Shown here in pieces: positions 39,970 through 49,295 of a stretch of DNA of 64,000 nucleotides. The notes beneath the pieces were generated by a model. It was given only the letters and a program-made list of their open reading frames with translations, was not told where the DNA came from and made no database searches. Both the position numbers and the translations under genes were made by a program. The DNA is taken from positions 1,219,145-1,283,144 of the forward strand of contig NZ_CP019332.1 in assembly GCF_002163855.1 (NCBI RefSeq), written 5' to 3'. The stretch comes from Winogradskyella sp. PC-19. GTDB taxonomy: Bacteria; Bacteroidota; Bacteroidia; Flavobacteriales; Flavobacteriaceae. Positions within the stretch are counted from its first letter, which is position 1, and each line of letters begins with the position of its first letter.

Positions 39970-41607
39970 ATGAAAAGAATTTTACTCTGTTTTTTACTAT
40001 TATTCTCTATAGTTACTACAAATTCGCAAAACACGATTGGTACAACATCAATTAATCCAAACGTAACTGAAGGCTTCACTCTATTTACGATTAATACTGG
40101 GACATATTTAATAAATAACTGTGGAGAACTTATTAATTCTTGGACAAGTACTTTTCCTCCAGGAAATGCAGTTTATTTATTAGATGATGGTAGTATTCTT
40201 CGTGCTGGAAAAACAACTTCAAATAATGTTCCTATTGGAGGACAAGGAGGTGTAATAGAAAAATACGATTGGGATGGAAATTTGACTTGGCAATATTTCA
40301 TTGATACACCTACACAGAGACAGCATCATGACATATACCCAATGCCTAATGGAAACATATTGATTTTAGCTGCAGAATTGATGCCTGAAGCAGAAGCTCA
40401 TCAAGCTGGTAGAGATCCTGCAAACCTATCTAGCACAAGCCTATACAATGAACAAATTATCGAAGTTACTCCCGTAGGTGCATCAGGAGCAACTGTAGTT
40501 TGGGAGTGGAATGTTAAAGATCATTTAATTCAAGATTTTGACATGTCTTTAGATAATTTTGGAGTAGTTGAAGATAATCCAAACTTGTTAGATATTAATT
40601 ACACTTCAAGCGGAAGTGATTCAGCAAATTGGTTACATTTTAACTCTATTCAATATGATGAGACTTTAAATCAAATTGTAATTAGCAGTCGAAATGTAAG
40701 TGAGATTTACATTATAGACCACTCAACTACAACGGCTGAAGCTGCGACAGGTGCTGGAGGAACTTACGGAAAGGGTGGAGATTTTTTATACCGATGGGGA
40801 AATCCTGAAGCCTATAAAAGAGGTACTCCTGCAGACAGAAAACTTTTTGGTCAGCACTTTCCTCAATTTATAAGAAATAGTGTTTCAGATAATGGTAAAC
40901 TAATTGTTTTTAATAACGGAAATGGTAGAACACCATCATTCTCTGAAGTATTAGTTTTGAATCCACCAATTGATAATCCAGGTGTTTATACGAGTGACCC
41001 ATTATTACCTTATGGACCATTAACACCAGATTACACATACACTGCTCCTGTTCCAGGTGATTTTTATTCGTCAATTATTAGCGGCGCACAGAGACTTTCA
41101 AATGGCAATACACTAATTATGGAGGGCACAAAAGGAAGGATTTTTGAAGTAAACCCTTCAGACACTATACTTTGGGAATATTTCATCCCTATCAATGTAA
41201 TAGATGGCACACCACAAACGCAAGGCACTGACCCAAGTTCATTCTCAAATGGATCATTTAGGGCTACAAAATACAGCGAAAGCTTTGCTGGCTTTGATGG
41301 AAAAGATTTGACACCAAGCGACCCTATAGAAATTAATCCTGATATATCTTCTTGTTTGCTTGCCCTTAGTGACGATGATGTTGTATTATCTACAACTTCT
41401 ATATACCCAAATCCAACTCAAGATTTTATAAATATAGAATCAACAATGTCCATAGATAAAGTTGAAATTTATAACATTTCAGGAAGCAAAATTGTTGAAA
41501 AAAGAAACTCTCAAAGAATAAATCTTACCAATTTAGAAAGAGGTGTTTATTTCCTGAAAATATATAGTAATGGTAATACTGTAAGCAAAAAAATACTAAA
41601 GCAATAA
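39970..41607 (+). CDS. Aryl-sulfate sulfotransferase-like protein with type IX sorting domain
   Basis: A 545-residue exported protein. Signal peptide to about residue 19 (TNSQN). The body matches the arylsulfotransferase (ASST) propeller: YDWDGNLTWQYFIDT, RQHHDIYPMPNGNILIL, and SNGNTLIMEGTKGRIFEV repeats of the W-blade type. ASST moves sulfate between phenolic esters without PAPS. Residues ~470-545 are a type IX sorting domain (YPNPTQDFINIE to VSKKILKQ). It would be secreted or cell-surface bound. Catalytic activity cannot be confirmed by eye. Confidence 0.82.
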   Translation: MKRILLCFLLLFSIVTTNSQNTIGTTSINPNVTEGFTLFTINTGTYLINNCGELINSWTSTFPPGNAVYLLDDGSILRAGKTTSNNVPIGGQGGVIEKYDWDGNLTWQYFIDTPTQRQHHDIYPMPNGNILILAAELMPEAEAHQAGRDPANLSSTSLYNEQIIEVTPVGASGATVVWEWNVKDHLIQDFDMSLDNFGVVEDNPNLLDINYTSSGSDSANWLHFNSIQYDETLNQIVISSRNVSEIYIIDHSTTTAEAATGAGGTYGKGGDFLYRWGNPEAYKRGTPADRKLFGQHFPQFIRNSVSDNGKLIVFNNGNGRTPSFSEVLVLNPPIDNPGVYTSDPLLPYGPLTPDYTYTAPVPGDFYSSIISGAQRLSNGNTLIMEGTKGRIFEVNPSDTILWEYFIPINVIDGTPQTQGTDPSSFSNGSFRATKYSESFAGFDGKDLTPSDPIEINPDISSCLLALSDDDVVLSTTSIYPNPTQDFINIESTMSIDKVEIYNISGSKIVEKRNSQRINLTNLERGVYFLKIYSNGNTVSKKILKQ

Positions 41608-41627
41608 AATATAATTTACGAAATAGA

Positions 41628-41653
41628 AACCACCTTAAAAAGGTGGTTTTTTT
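41628..41653 (+). terminator. Terminator after the arylsulfotransferase gene
   Basis: AACCACCTT (41628-41636) pairs with AAGGTGGTT (41640-41648) and is followed by a run of T. It lies 20 bases after the stop codon. Confidence 0.88.
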
Positions 41654-41666
41654 ATACCTTAGCGGC

Positions 41667-42401
41667 ATGAAAAACGAGACTACAATTTTTGGATTACGCG
41701 CTATCATTGAAGCTATAAATTCCGGAGAGCAAATCGATAAAATTTTCCTTCAAAAAGGAATGCGAGGTGAATTATTTCAGGAGTTAGAGCAAGTTATTCG
41801 TCAAGCTAGAGTAAATGCATCCTATGTACCCGTAGAAAAATTAAATCGTTTATCAAAAGGAAATCATCAAGGCGCAGTTGCACAGATTTCGCCAGTGGCA
41901 TTTCATGATATTGAAGATTTAGTGATTAACACTATTGAATCTGGAGTAACGCCTTTATTTCTTTTACTTGACCAATTAAGTGACGTTCGTAACTTTGGTG
42001 CTATAGTTAGAACGGCTGAATGCACAGGCGTTTCAGGAATTATAATCCAGAAAAAAGGAGGTGCACCGATAAATGGAGATGCAATTAAAACTAGTGCAGG
42101 TGCTGTTTTTAAAATCCCTATTTGTAAAGTAGACCACATAAAGGATGCTGTTTTTCATATGCAAGCCTCAGGTATTAAAGTTATAGCAGCAACTGAAAAA
42201 GCTAAAAATTTTATTTACGATGTTTCTTTGAATGAGCCTTGTGCAATTATTATGGGTTCAGAAGGACGAGGCATTAATCCTTCTGTATTAAAAGCTTCAG
42301 ACGAACAAGCCAAACTCCCTATACTAGGTGAAATAGAATCTTTGAATGTTTCTGTAGCTTGTGGCGCATTTTTATATGAAGCTGTTAGACAGAGACAGTA
42401 A
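41667..42401 (+). CDS. rlmB: 23S rRNA (guanosine-2'-O-)-methyltransferase RlmB-like SpoU enzyme
   Basis: 244 residues from ATG 41667 (MKNETTIFGLRAIIEA, the typical RlmB start); an upstream in-frame ATG at 41643 would lie inside the terminator and is not used. An N-terminal substrate-binding domain precedes the SPOUT knot with DQLSDVRNFGAIVRTAE, IIMGSEGRGI and LNVSVACGAFLYEAVRQR, the three SpoU motifs. It probably methylates the 2'-O of a guanosine in 23S rRNA. Confidence 0.9.
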   Translation: MKNETTIFGLRAIIEAINSGEQIDKIFLQKGMRGELFQELEQVIRQARVNASYVPVEKLNRLSKGNHQGAVAQISPVAFHDIEDLVINTIESGVTPLFLLLDQLSDVRNFGAIVRTAECTGVSGIIIQKKGGAPINGDAIKTSAGAVFKIPICKVDHIKDAVFHMQASGIKVIAATEKAKNFIYDVSLNEPCAIIMGSEGRGINPSVLKASDEQAKLPILGEIESLNVSVACGAFLYEAVRQRQ

Positions 42402-42410
42402 TCTAGGCAA

Positions 42411-43163
42411 TTACTCTTCTTCTTTATTTTTGAATATATATTTTATTTCAATTTTACGTTTTTGAAGTTTTTGTTCAGAATCTAATTCAACTTCAGGCTC
42501 AAATTCGATAAAGTTTCCGTTTTCATCAAAATGCTTCATAAATGGGTCATCTTCTTCATCATAAGTTTCAGTTTCCCAAAGGTATTTTTCTGGCTTAGCA
42601 ATTCTGCTTCTAAATATTAGAGCAAAAACAAAACCTGTAATTAATCCACCCAAGTGTCCTTCCCAAGACATACCATCTTTTATTGGAAATACATACCAAA
42701 TCATACTACCATACAAAAAAACTATAATAAGCGATAGTGCAATTAACCTATAATACTTAGCAAAAATACCTTTGAAAAAGATAAAACTAACAAGCATATA
42801 AATAACACCACTTGCACCTATATGATTCCCAGTTTTTCCTATAAACCATGTTAGCAATCCCGTGACTAAAACACCAAAAAACAGAACGCGCCAAGCTATT
42901 TTTTTATAAAAATAAAAGAGCGCCATTGATAACATTAATAACGGAATGGAATTATTATATAAATGACTTAAATCAGAATGCAAAAATGGGCTTGTTAGAA
43001 TACCCAAAAGGCCTTCGATTTTTTGAGGATATATACCAAAATGCCTGATACCAGAATCTATTCGTACCTGATACCAAAACACCAACCAAATAGAAAAAAC
43101 CAATAATAATGGATAGACTATTACAGAGTTAGAATATTTGAATTGTTGTTGACTCATAAACAA
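42411..43163 (-). CDS. Rhomboid-family intramembrane serine protease
   Basis: 250 residues, about six membrane segments. The catalytic Ser is in GASGVIYM and the His in WEGHLGGLITG; HSDLSHLYNN is the conserved early loop. Cleaves membrane-bound substrates within the bilayer; the substrates are unknown. The last ~65 residues are a charged cytoplasmic tail. Translation may begin at the first ATG (43163) or at the Met two codons later (43157). Divergent from rarA. Confidence 0.88.
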   Translation of the reverse strand: MFMSQQQFKYSNSVIVYPLLLVFSIWLVFWYQVRIDSGIRHFGIYPQKIEGLLGILTSPFLHSDLSHLYNNSIPLLMLSMALFYFYKKIAWRVLFFGVLVTGLLTWFIGKTGNHIGASGVIYMLVSFIFFKGIFAKYYRLIALSLIIVFLYGSMIWYVFPIKDGMSWEGHLGGLITGFVFALIFRSRIAKPEKYLWETETYDEEDDPFMKHFDENGNFIEFEPEVELDSEQKLQKRKIEIKYIFKNKEEE

Positions 43164-43171
43164 ATTTACAA

Positions 43172-43200
43172 GTTAGTTGTCAAATTTCTAGCCAACTAAC
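43172..43200. promoter_or_regulatory. 8-base inverted repeat between rhomboid gene and rarA
   Basis: GTTAGTTG (43172-43179) and CAACTAAC (43193-43200) are perfect inverted copies 13 bases apart, in the 80-base divergent spacer. A shared operator is possible. Confidence 0.3.
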
Positions 43201-43243
43201 GTTTATATGAAATATTGTCACTCTGATTTTGTAATTTTAACCT

Positions 43244-44521
43244 ATGAATATCCCACTAGCAGAACGGCTTCGTCCTAAAACTCTTAACGATTACATTAGC
43301 CAGACACATTTGGTTGGAAAAGATGGTGCGCTTTTTCAACAGATAAAAAGTGGTGTTATTCCTTCTTTAATTTTATGGGGTCCACCGGGTATTGGCAAAA
43401 CTACTTTAGCAAATATTATAGCTAATGAATCCGAACGTCCATTTTTTAAGTTAAGTGCAATAAATTCTGGTGTTAAAGATATAAGAGAAGTTATTGATAA
43501 GGCCAAGAAAAGTGGTGGCTTGTTTACTGCTAAAAATCCAATTTTATTTATTGATGAAATTCACCGATTTAGTAAATCGCAACAAGATTCTTTATTAGAA
43601 GCTGTCGAAAAAGGTTGGGTAACGCTGATTGGTGCTACAACAGAGAATCCCAGTTTTGAGGTGATTGCCGCACTACTCTCTCGTTGTCAAGTTTATATTT
43701 TAAACTCCTTTAGTAAAGACAATTTAGAAGCATTATTGAATCGCGCCATGACGGAAGACGAATTGCTATCTAAAAAGAAAATAAAACTCAAAGAAACTGA
43801 GGCTTTATTAAGATTATCAGGTGGTGATGCTCGGAAATTGCTCAATATTTTTGAACTTATCGTTACGTCTTACAGTGAGAATAAAATTACGATTACAAAC
43901 GAGGCTGTTTTAAAGCAAGTCCAAACCAATACAGCTAGATACGACAAAACTGGTGAACAGCACTATGATATCATCTCAGCATTTATAAAATCCATTAGAG
44001 GCAGTGACCCAAATGCTGCTGTATATTATTTAGCGCGTATGATTGAAGGTGGCGAAGATGTAAAGTTTATTGCAAGAAGACTTCTTATTTTATCAAGTGA
44101 AGATATTGGTAATGCAAATCCAACAGCCTTAGTAATTGCGAACAATACATTCCAAGCAGTATCGGTAATTGGAAACCCAGAATCACGCATAATACTTAGT
44201 CAATGCGTGACTTATTTAGCAAGTTCTCCAAAAAGCAATGCTGCTTATGAAGCTATTGGTAAAGCGCAACAATTGGTCAAAGAAACAGGAGATTTATCTG
44301 TACCACTAGCTTTGAGAAATGCGCCAACAAAATTGATGAAAGAGATTGGTTACGGAGATGCTTACAAATACTCTCATAAATATGAAAACAACTTTGCAAA
44401 ACAAGAATTTTTACCTAAAGAAATTAGAAATACACAACTATACTCACCAGGGAATAATGCCAGAGAAAATGCCCAAAGGCAATATTTAAAACAACTTTGG
44501 AAAGAAAAATACGGATACTAA
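43244..44521 (+). CDS. rarA: Replication-associated recombination protein A (MgsA/RarA AAA+ ATPase)
   Basis: 425 residues. N-terminal clamp-loader-like AAA+ with GPPGIGKTT (Walker A, about residue 47-55) and LFIDEIHRF (Walker B), sensor [10 protein letters not shown], then the RarA-specific helical C-terminal region ([34 protein letters not shown]). It works at stalled replication forks. Its TAA overlaps the stop of the convergent gene by four bases. Confidence 0.94.
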   Translation: MNIPLAERLRPKTLNDYISQTHLVGKDGALFQQIKSGVIPSLILWGPPGIGKTTLANIIANESERPFFKLSAINSGVKDIREVIDKAKKSGGLFTAKNPILFIDEIHRFSKSQQDSLLEAVEKGWVTLIGATTENPSFEVIAALLSRCQVYILNSFSKDNLEALLNRAMTEDELLSKKKIKLKETEALLRLSGGDARKLLNIFELIVTSYSENKITITNEAVLKQVQTNTARYDKTGEQHYDIISAFIKSIRGSDPNAAVYYLARMIEGGEDVKFIARRLLILSSEDIGNANPTALVIANNTFQAVSVIGNPESRIILSQCVTYLASSPKSNAAYEAIGKAQQLVKETGDLSVPLALRNAPTKLMKEIGYGDAYKYSHKYENNFAKQEFLPKEIRNTQLYSPGNNARENAQRQYLKQLWKEKYGY

Positions 44522-45435
44522 AACTTAATATTTAGTGGCTTTTTAGTATCGTTTTCAGAATAAAACCAAGTATCACCTTCTTTAAAAACAATAGCATTTT
44601 TACCTTTTACAGTAAATACGTTTGGTGCTGCAGTTTTTAAAATTACCATAACAACTTTTGGAGTAATATCTACAAGCTGAAATCCTTTGTCTGTTGGTTG
44701 TGCATAAAGTAAATCTGAGTCTGTTATAGATTTAGATTTCTCTAATTCTAATCTTTTACGTTGCTCATTCTCTAATTTATTTTTTTCTTCTTCAGTTTTT
44801 CTTTTAAGCTCTAATTGTGCTTTGGCTTCTGCTTCTTGCTTAGCTTTTTCGAGCGCTTTATGTTTTTTTAATTCTTCAACTTCTTTTTTTAAACGCTCAA
44901 CTTCTGCTGTTGCTTTTTCGGCTTCAGCATCTGTATCAACATTTTCAACTTTTGATGCAACTGTAGATTGCTGCTTGTTTTTTAAGGCACCTTCAGAATT
45001 TGGATTATACTTATAATCCAAAAACTTTACACTTTCAAATGCTTTCCTTATGGCTATAGGATAGGCTTTTTTTAAATCTTTTTCCTTAGTCTTACCAATA
45101 CTTGACATAAATATTTGGTTTCCATAGCAATCTTTAAGCTCTATTTGTAGTTTGGTAGAAAAAACACCAGATGCTTTTACAACATCTGCATACATGGCTA
45201 GACAACGATTATTGAATAAGTCCTTTGGCAATTCTTCTTCATCAAAAACAGCTTTAAATCCGTTAGAGTTAAATAAATATCTTGTTAGAGAATTAACCCT
45301 ATACTTATCTTTCCCTTTTACAAAATCAAATTGTAGAGGCACGACCACATACTTATAATCATTTAAATCATTCTGCGAAAATGCGCTTAATCCAATTAAT
45401 AAAACTAAAACACTAAAAATTAATCTCTGAAACAT
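44518..45435 (-). CDS. Secreted coiled-coil protein of unknown function
   Basis: 305 residues with a signal peptide (to about residue 20, LSAFSQN). Residues ~22-140 form a compact domain with KYVVVPLQFDFVKGKDKYRVNSL, seen in flavobacterial periplasmic proteins but not recognised further. Residues ~165-235 are a highly charged Glu/Lys/Ala coiled coil. The C-terminal ~60 residues (VVMVILKTAAPNVFTVKG, ending LNIKF) form a second small beta domain. No function can be given. It may lie in the envelope, as a cytoplasmic role does not fit the signal. Confidence 0.6.
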   Translation of the reverse strand: MFQRLIFSVLVLLIGLSAFSQNDLNDYKYVVVPLQFDFVKGKDKYRVNSLTRYLFNSNGFKAVFDEEELPKDLFNNRCLAMYADVVKASGVFSTKLQIELKDCYGNQIFMSSIGKTKEKDLKKAYPIAIRKAFESVKFLDYKYNPNSEGALKNKQQSTVASKVENVDTDAEAEKATAEVERLKKEVEELKKHKALEKAKQEAEAKAQLELKRKTEEEKNKLENEQRKRLELEKSKSITDSDLLYAQPTDKGFQLVDITPKVVMVILKTAAPNVFTVKGKNAIVFKEGDTWFYSENDTKKPLNIKF

Positions 45436-45486
45436 TACTCTATTTTTATCTTGTAAATATAACTTTTGTTTTATTAAAATATGGAG

Positions 45487-46173
45487 CTAGAATAAATCTT
45501 TAAGTGTACTCAGTTGTGTAATTCGATGGTAGTTTTCATTATAATCAGAATTTTTATAATCAAAATATAATGCTTCCATACCTACACCAATGGCTCCTCT
45601 AATATCAGCTTCAAGACTATCGCCAATCATTACACTTTGCTCTGGCTTAGCATTAGCTAAATCCATGGCAAAATTGAAAATCTTAGGATTTGGTTTTTTT
45701 ACGCCTACCATTTCAGAGTTGGTTACCGTATTAAAATATTCTTTAAGATTAGAAGCCTTCATCTTTTTTTCTTGCGCTTCTTCGAAACCGTTAGTTATTA
45801 TATGTAATTCGTACTTTCCATTTAAATAATCTAAGACATCGTGAGCCCCATCAAAGACATGATTAAAAGTTGATAGATACGTAATATAATCTTCCGAAAG
45901 ATTATCAATTAATTGATCTGATACACTCATGTTAATTTCATTAAAAGCCTCTTTGAGACGACCATACCTTAGTTCTTGCTTAGTCACTTGTTCTTCCCGA
46001 TATAGCTTCCAGTATTTGAAATTTATAGGCTCATAAACATTTAAAAAATCTTCTAAAGCCACATCTACATCATGTATCTTAAAAATTTTACCGAAAGTCA
46101 ATCCTGAATTTTTATCAAAATCCCATAAAGTATGGTCTAGATCAAAAAAAATGTGCTGTATTTTTTTATGCAT
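45487..46173 (-). CDS. YjjG-family noncanonical pyrimidine nucleotidase (HAD superfamily)
   Basis: 228 residues. HAD motifs are intact: FFDLDHTLWDF (I), IITNGFEEAQ (II), KKPNPKIF (Lys) and MIGDSLEADIRGA (IV). Length and the WDF after motif I match YjjG, which dephosphorylates damaged pyrimidine nucleotides and keeps them out of DNA. It overlaps the upstream deacetylase-family gene by eight bases, so it is in the radC operon. Confidence 0.88.
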   Translation of the reverse strand: MHKKIQHIFFDLDHTLWDFDKNSGLTFGKIFKIHDVDVALEDFLNVYEPINFKYWKLYREEQVTKQELRYGRLKEAFNEINMSVSDQLIDNLSEDYITYLSTFNHVFDGAHDVLDYLNGKYELHIITNGFEEAQEKKMKASNLKEYFNTVTNSEMVGVKKPNPKIFNFAMDLANAKPEQSVMIGDSLEADIRGAIGVGMEALYFDYKNSDYNENYHRITQLSTLKDLF

Positions 46174-47464
46174 CTATCGAATTTAAAATTTGATTAAAAA
46201 GTGTTTTAAAACCGCTCCAAGTTTCATCATTACTCAATGAATAATTATGAAAAACTGGACTAAAAGTTCCATCTACTTTTTTTATAGCATTAATAAAACG
46301 CTCTAAAGTTTGCTGTTTATCTAGTTGGGATTCCTGTTTTAACAAAGCAAAATCCATACAGTGATAAGAATGAATCTGTAAAGGTGTTTGAACCTCATAG
46401 TCTAAGTCATAAAATTGAAAAGGCGTACAAGTTCCTGCTCTAAAACCTAAAACATTAATATAACCCATTGTATGCTCTTGAGGGATTTCTAACTCAACAG
46501 CGTTTCTGTAAGTCGATGGCAAATTAAGTTTAGAATGTGAATTGCGAATTGCCATAAGATTGACATTCGTTACGACCTCCATTTTCTGTTTTTCTTTTTT
46601 TAAAATATCTAAATTATCTAAAGAAAAATAAGAAGCTTTTAGCCCAATATTACAATAATCACCAACAGATTTTATTAGTGCAACAAATTGCTTTTTATTA
46701 ATACTAATATTTTTATCGAATGTCGAATATGCACCAATTAAAAAGAAAACAGTAAACTTAAAAGACGTACTCTTTTGTCTATTAATAAGCCAACCAAAAG
46801 TATCAAAAGGGTCTCTCTTTAGACCTAATAATACTGAAATCCGTTCATAGAATTGACGGAATTTTAGCCTGAATATATCTCCAAAAATACCACCAATAGT
46901 TCGTAATAAACCTTTATAACTGTACTTGTAGGCACATGGTACATCTATAACCGGTTCAATTTTATATTGACGCTCTGGAAAATCATATTCAGGAAAACGC
47001 TCTTGCAAAACTACTTTTAGCTTATAAGCCCAAATATCTACAATAGGTTCTTGCAGAAAATTCTCAGTATATGCCAAACTTTCTGAAGCCAAAAAACGAC
47101 CAAAATCGTCTTTTACATGAGGTAAATATTCTTCGTAACGACTTAGTAAATAAAAAGATGCAGCAAAAATATCGTAAGGTAAATCGCTCCTGTCTCCTGC
47201 TGCAAAAAATCCTTTGGTGTCTTCCCAGTCGTTGACAGTAATGTCAATATCCGAAAGACCTTGCTCAAAAAGCAAACTGTGACTTTGCACAAAAATCTCT
47301 TTGCTTAAGGGCTGTTTTGCATAAGACATTTTAATAGAATCGTGGGCTATAAAATCTTCAATTTTTGAAGTAAAAGACACCTCTAAACCTAATATTCTTT
47401 TACACAAATGCTTAAATGTATAGGTTAATCTAGGTGTGATTTTATGTGTGTAGACTAGAAGCAT
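46166..47464 (-). CDS. Polysaccharide deacetylase-family protein (flavobacterial DUF7033 type)
   Basis: 432 residues, no signal peptide. The N-terminal ~100 residues are a family-specific domain; the later part shows strands and loops like a NodB barrel (SFKFTVFFLIGAY, IGLKASYFSLDN), but the metal-binding DD and HxxxH motifs of active deacetylases are not obvious: DVPCAY and HSYHC are only rough equivalents. Activity is therefore uncertain. It is three bases from radC and overlaps yjjG, forming a tight three-gene operon. Confidence 0.6.
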   Translation of the reverse strand: MLLVYTHKITPRLTYTFKHLCKRILGLEVSFTSKIEDFIAHDSIKMSYAKQPLSKEIFVQSHSLLFEQGLSDIDITVNDWEDTKGFFAAGDRSDLPYDIFAASFYLLSRYEEYLPHVKDDFGRFLASESLAYTENFLQEPIVDIWAYKLKVVLQERFPEYDFPERQYKIEPVIDVPCAYKYSYKGLLRTIGGIFGDIFRLKFRQFYERISVLLGLKRDPFDTFGWLINRQKSTSFKFTVFFLIGAYSTFDKNISINKKQFVALIKSVGDYCNIGLKASYFSLDNLDILKKEKQKMEVVTNVNLMAIRNSHSKLNLPSTYRNAVELEIPQEHTMGYINVLGFRAGTCTPFQFYDLDYEVQTPLQIHSYHCMDFALLKQESQLDKQQTLERFINAIKKVDGTFSPVFHNYSLSNDETWSGFKTLFNQILNSIDA

Positions 47465-47467
47465 TAA

Positions 47468-48166
47468 TTAGAGTATATTTTCATCAGCAAAACTAAAATA
47501 TGCTTTTTCGGTTACAATTATATGATCTAAGACTTTTATATCTAAACTTAAAGCTGCTACTTTTAGTTTTTTTGTAATATCTATATCGGCTTGACTAGCT
47601 TTTAACGTCCCTGAAGGATGATTATGACATAATATTAAAGCAGTAGCTCCGACCTCTAATGCTTGCTTTAAGACCAAGCGAACATCTACCAAAGTACCAG
47701 TAATTCCACCCTTACTTAATTGCTGTTTTTGCAAAATTTTATTTGAATTATTTAAATACAGAATCCAGAATTCTTCATGAGACAATTCTCCCAAAACGGG
47801 TTGCATAATATCATAAACATCACGACTGCTAGTTATTTGTTCTAGTTTTACAGCACCTTCTAATTTTCGGCGTCTCCCTAACTCTAATGATGCAGCAATA
47901 GTTATGGCTTTTGCTTCTCCAATACCTTTGAAATCCATTAATTGCTTTAATGATACTTTACCCAAGGCATTGAGATTATTATCAACACTTGCTAAAATAC
48001 GCTTACATAAATCTACAGCACTTTCCTCTCTATTTCCTGAACCAATCAGAATGGCTACAAGTTCAGCGTCACTTAAAGCTGATTTACCTTTATCGCGAAG
48101 TTTTTCTCTAGGTTGGTCGTCTTGTGACCAGTTCTTAATAGAAAATGAATTTAAATTTTCTGACAT
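47468..48166 (-). CDS. radC: RadC-family JAB/MPN protein
   Basis: 232 residues. An N-terminal helix-hairpin-helix region (LMDFKGIGEAKAITIAASLELGRR) leads into an MPN domain with HNHPSG and the following S-x2-D metal site. The historical DNA-repair role is not well supported in the family; metallopeptidase-like fold is sure. First gene of the operon; a TATCTTTA box lies five bases upstream, which would give a leaderless message. Confidence 0.92.
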   Translation of the reverse strand: MSENLNSFSIKNWSQDDQPREKLRDKGKSALSDAELVAILIGSGNREESAVDLCKRILASVDNNLNALGKVSLKQLMDFKGIGEAKAITIAASLELGRRRKLEGAVKLEQITSSRDVYDIMQPVLGELSHEEFWILYLNNSNKILQKQQLSKGGITGTLVDVRLVLKQALEVGATALILCHNHPSGTLKASQADIDITKKLKVAALSLDIKVLDHIIVTEKAYFSFADENIL

Positions 48167-48170
48167 GCTC

Positions 48171-48178
48171 TAAAGATA
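48171..48178 (-). promoter_or_regulatory. Putative -7 box of the radC operon
   Basis: Reverse strand TATCTTTA differs from TAnnTTTG in one base; a TTG lies 16 bases further upstream. It stands only four bases from the radC ATG. Confidence 0.35.
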
Positions 48179-48218
48179 AAAAATTGTAAATTTCAATATC
48201 AATTAAAATCAAACAAAT

Positions 48219-48662
48219 ATGAAATCCTTTTTTGAAGACAATGTTTATGAAGAGATTACAACTCGACTAAACAACATCGACCCGAAATCTCAACCAAAAT
48301 GGGGTAAGATGAATGCTGGACAAATGCTAAATCATTGTCAGATGCCGCTTAATATAATTTTAGAGAATGAAGATTATGGTGTAAAACCTAACTGGCTTAT
48401 TAATTTACTATTTAAAAAATCGATGTATAGTGATAAACTTTGGAAGAAAAATATGCCGACAGCACCTGGCTTTAAAATAACCGAAGAGAAAGATTTTGAA
48501 GAAGAAAAAACAAAAATCCTAAGGCTTTTATCTGATTTAAACATGCAGCAAAAGCGAAATGATTGGCAACCTCATCCTGCATTTGGAAAACTTACTAAAG
48601 ACCAATGGGGAAAGATGCAATATAAACACCTTGACCATCACTTAAGACAATTCGGAGTTTAA
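48219..48662 (+). CDS. DUF1569 (DinB-like fold) protein
   Basis: 147 residues. PKWGKMNAGQMLNHCQMPLNI and HPAFGKLTKDQWGKMQYKHLDHHLRQFG give the three His positions of a DinB/YfiT-like four-helix metal-binding fold. Some DinB-fold enzymes are thiol-dependent S-transferases; no such role is shown here. Its TAA overlaps the next ATG (TAATG), so translation is coupled to the PaiB-like gene. Confidence 0.75.
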   Translation: MKSFFEDNVYEEITTRLNNIDPKSQPKWGKMNAGQMLNHCQMPLNIILENEDYGVKPNWLINLLFKKSMYSDKLWKKNMPTAPGFKITEEKDFEEEKTKILRLLSDLNMQQKRNDWQPHPAFGKLTKDQWGKMQYKHLDHHLRQFGV

Positions 48663-49258
48663 TGAATTATCCTCCAAAAAAACACCAAGATGATGACATC
48701 AATCATATGATTGAGGTCATCAAAACTTACCCTTTAGCAACCGTTATTTCAGTTAGTAACAATGAACCTTACATAACGCATTTACCTCTAGTTTATGAAG
48801 ACAACAAACTTATTGGCCATATTGACATTTATAATCCACAAGCCGAATTATTAAAAGATAATAACGATGTAACTATTATTTTTTCTGGCCCTGAATGTTA
48901 CATATCACCAAGCATTTATAGTACAACTCAGTTACCAACATGGAATTATATCAAAGTACACCTCAAAGGAAAAGTTAAAGCTATAAAAAGCAAAGCTGCA
49001 TTGAAACAGTCGTTAATTACAATGACAGAATTTCTGGAAACACCAGACCACAAATATGTTTTAGAGCCAGATAATCCGAGGCTAGATAGAAATTTAGATT
49101 ATATCGAAATGTTTGAAATTGAAATCACAAATTGGGAAGGGAAATTTAAATTGTCACAAGACAAGAAACCAAGAGATATCAAAGCTGCTAGACAAGAATT
49201 GATTAAAACCAATCAAGAAAGCATAAAACAGTTTTTGGATAAAGTGTTTGAATACTAA
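48662..49258 (+). CDS. PaiB-type FMN-binding protein
   Basis: 198 residues. MNYPPKKHQDDD, ATVISVSNNEPYITHLPLVYE and the VTIIFSGPECYISPSIY segment with LPTWNYIKVHLKG match the FMN-binding split-barrel PaiB family, annotated as negative regulators in Bacillus. A flavin-dependent oxidoreductase or stress function is as likely here. The gene ends inside a terminator stem. Confidence 0.85.
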   Translation: MNYPPKKHQDDDINHMIEVIKTYPLATVISVSNNEPYITHLPLVYEDNKLIGHIDIYNPQAELLKDNNDVTIIFSGPECYISPSIYSTTQLPTWNYIKVHLKGKVKAIKSKAALKQSLITMTEFLETPDHKYVLEPDNPRLDRNLDYIEMFEIEITNWEGKFKLSQDKKPRDIKAARQELIKTNQESIKQFLDKVFEY

Positions 49259-49289
49259 AAAAGCAACTTATCGTTACTTTTTTAGTATT
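49251..49289. terminator. Bidirectional terminator between PaiB-like and tail-collar genes
   Basis: AATACTAAAAAAG (49251-49263) pairs fully with CTTTTTTAGTATT (49277-49289), with a further AAC/GTT pairing inside. The PaiB-like stop codon lies within the left arm. A and T runs on both sides suit termination of both convergent genes. Confidence 0.8.
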
Positions 49290-49295
49290 TTAAAT

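Noticed and set aside
47468-48166. RadC as marker of a mobile or defence island
   Set aside because: It is the full-length chromosomal form in a tight operon with housekeeping-type genes, with no integrase, toxin or restriction genes around.
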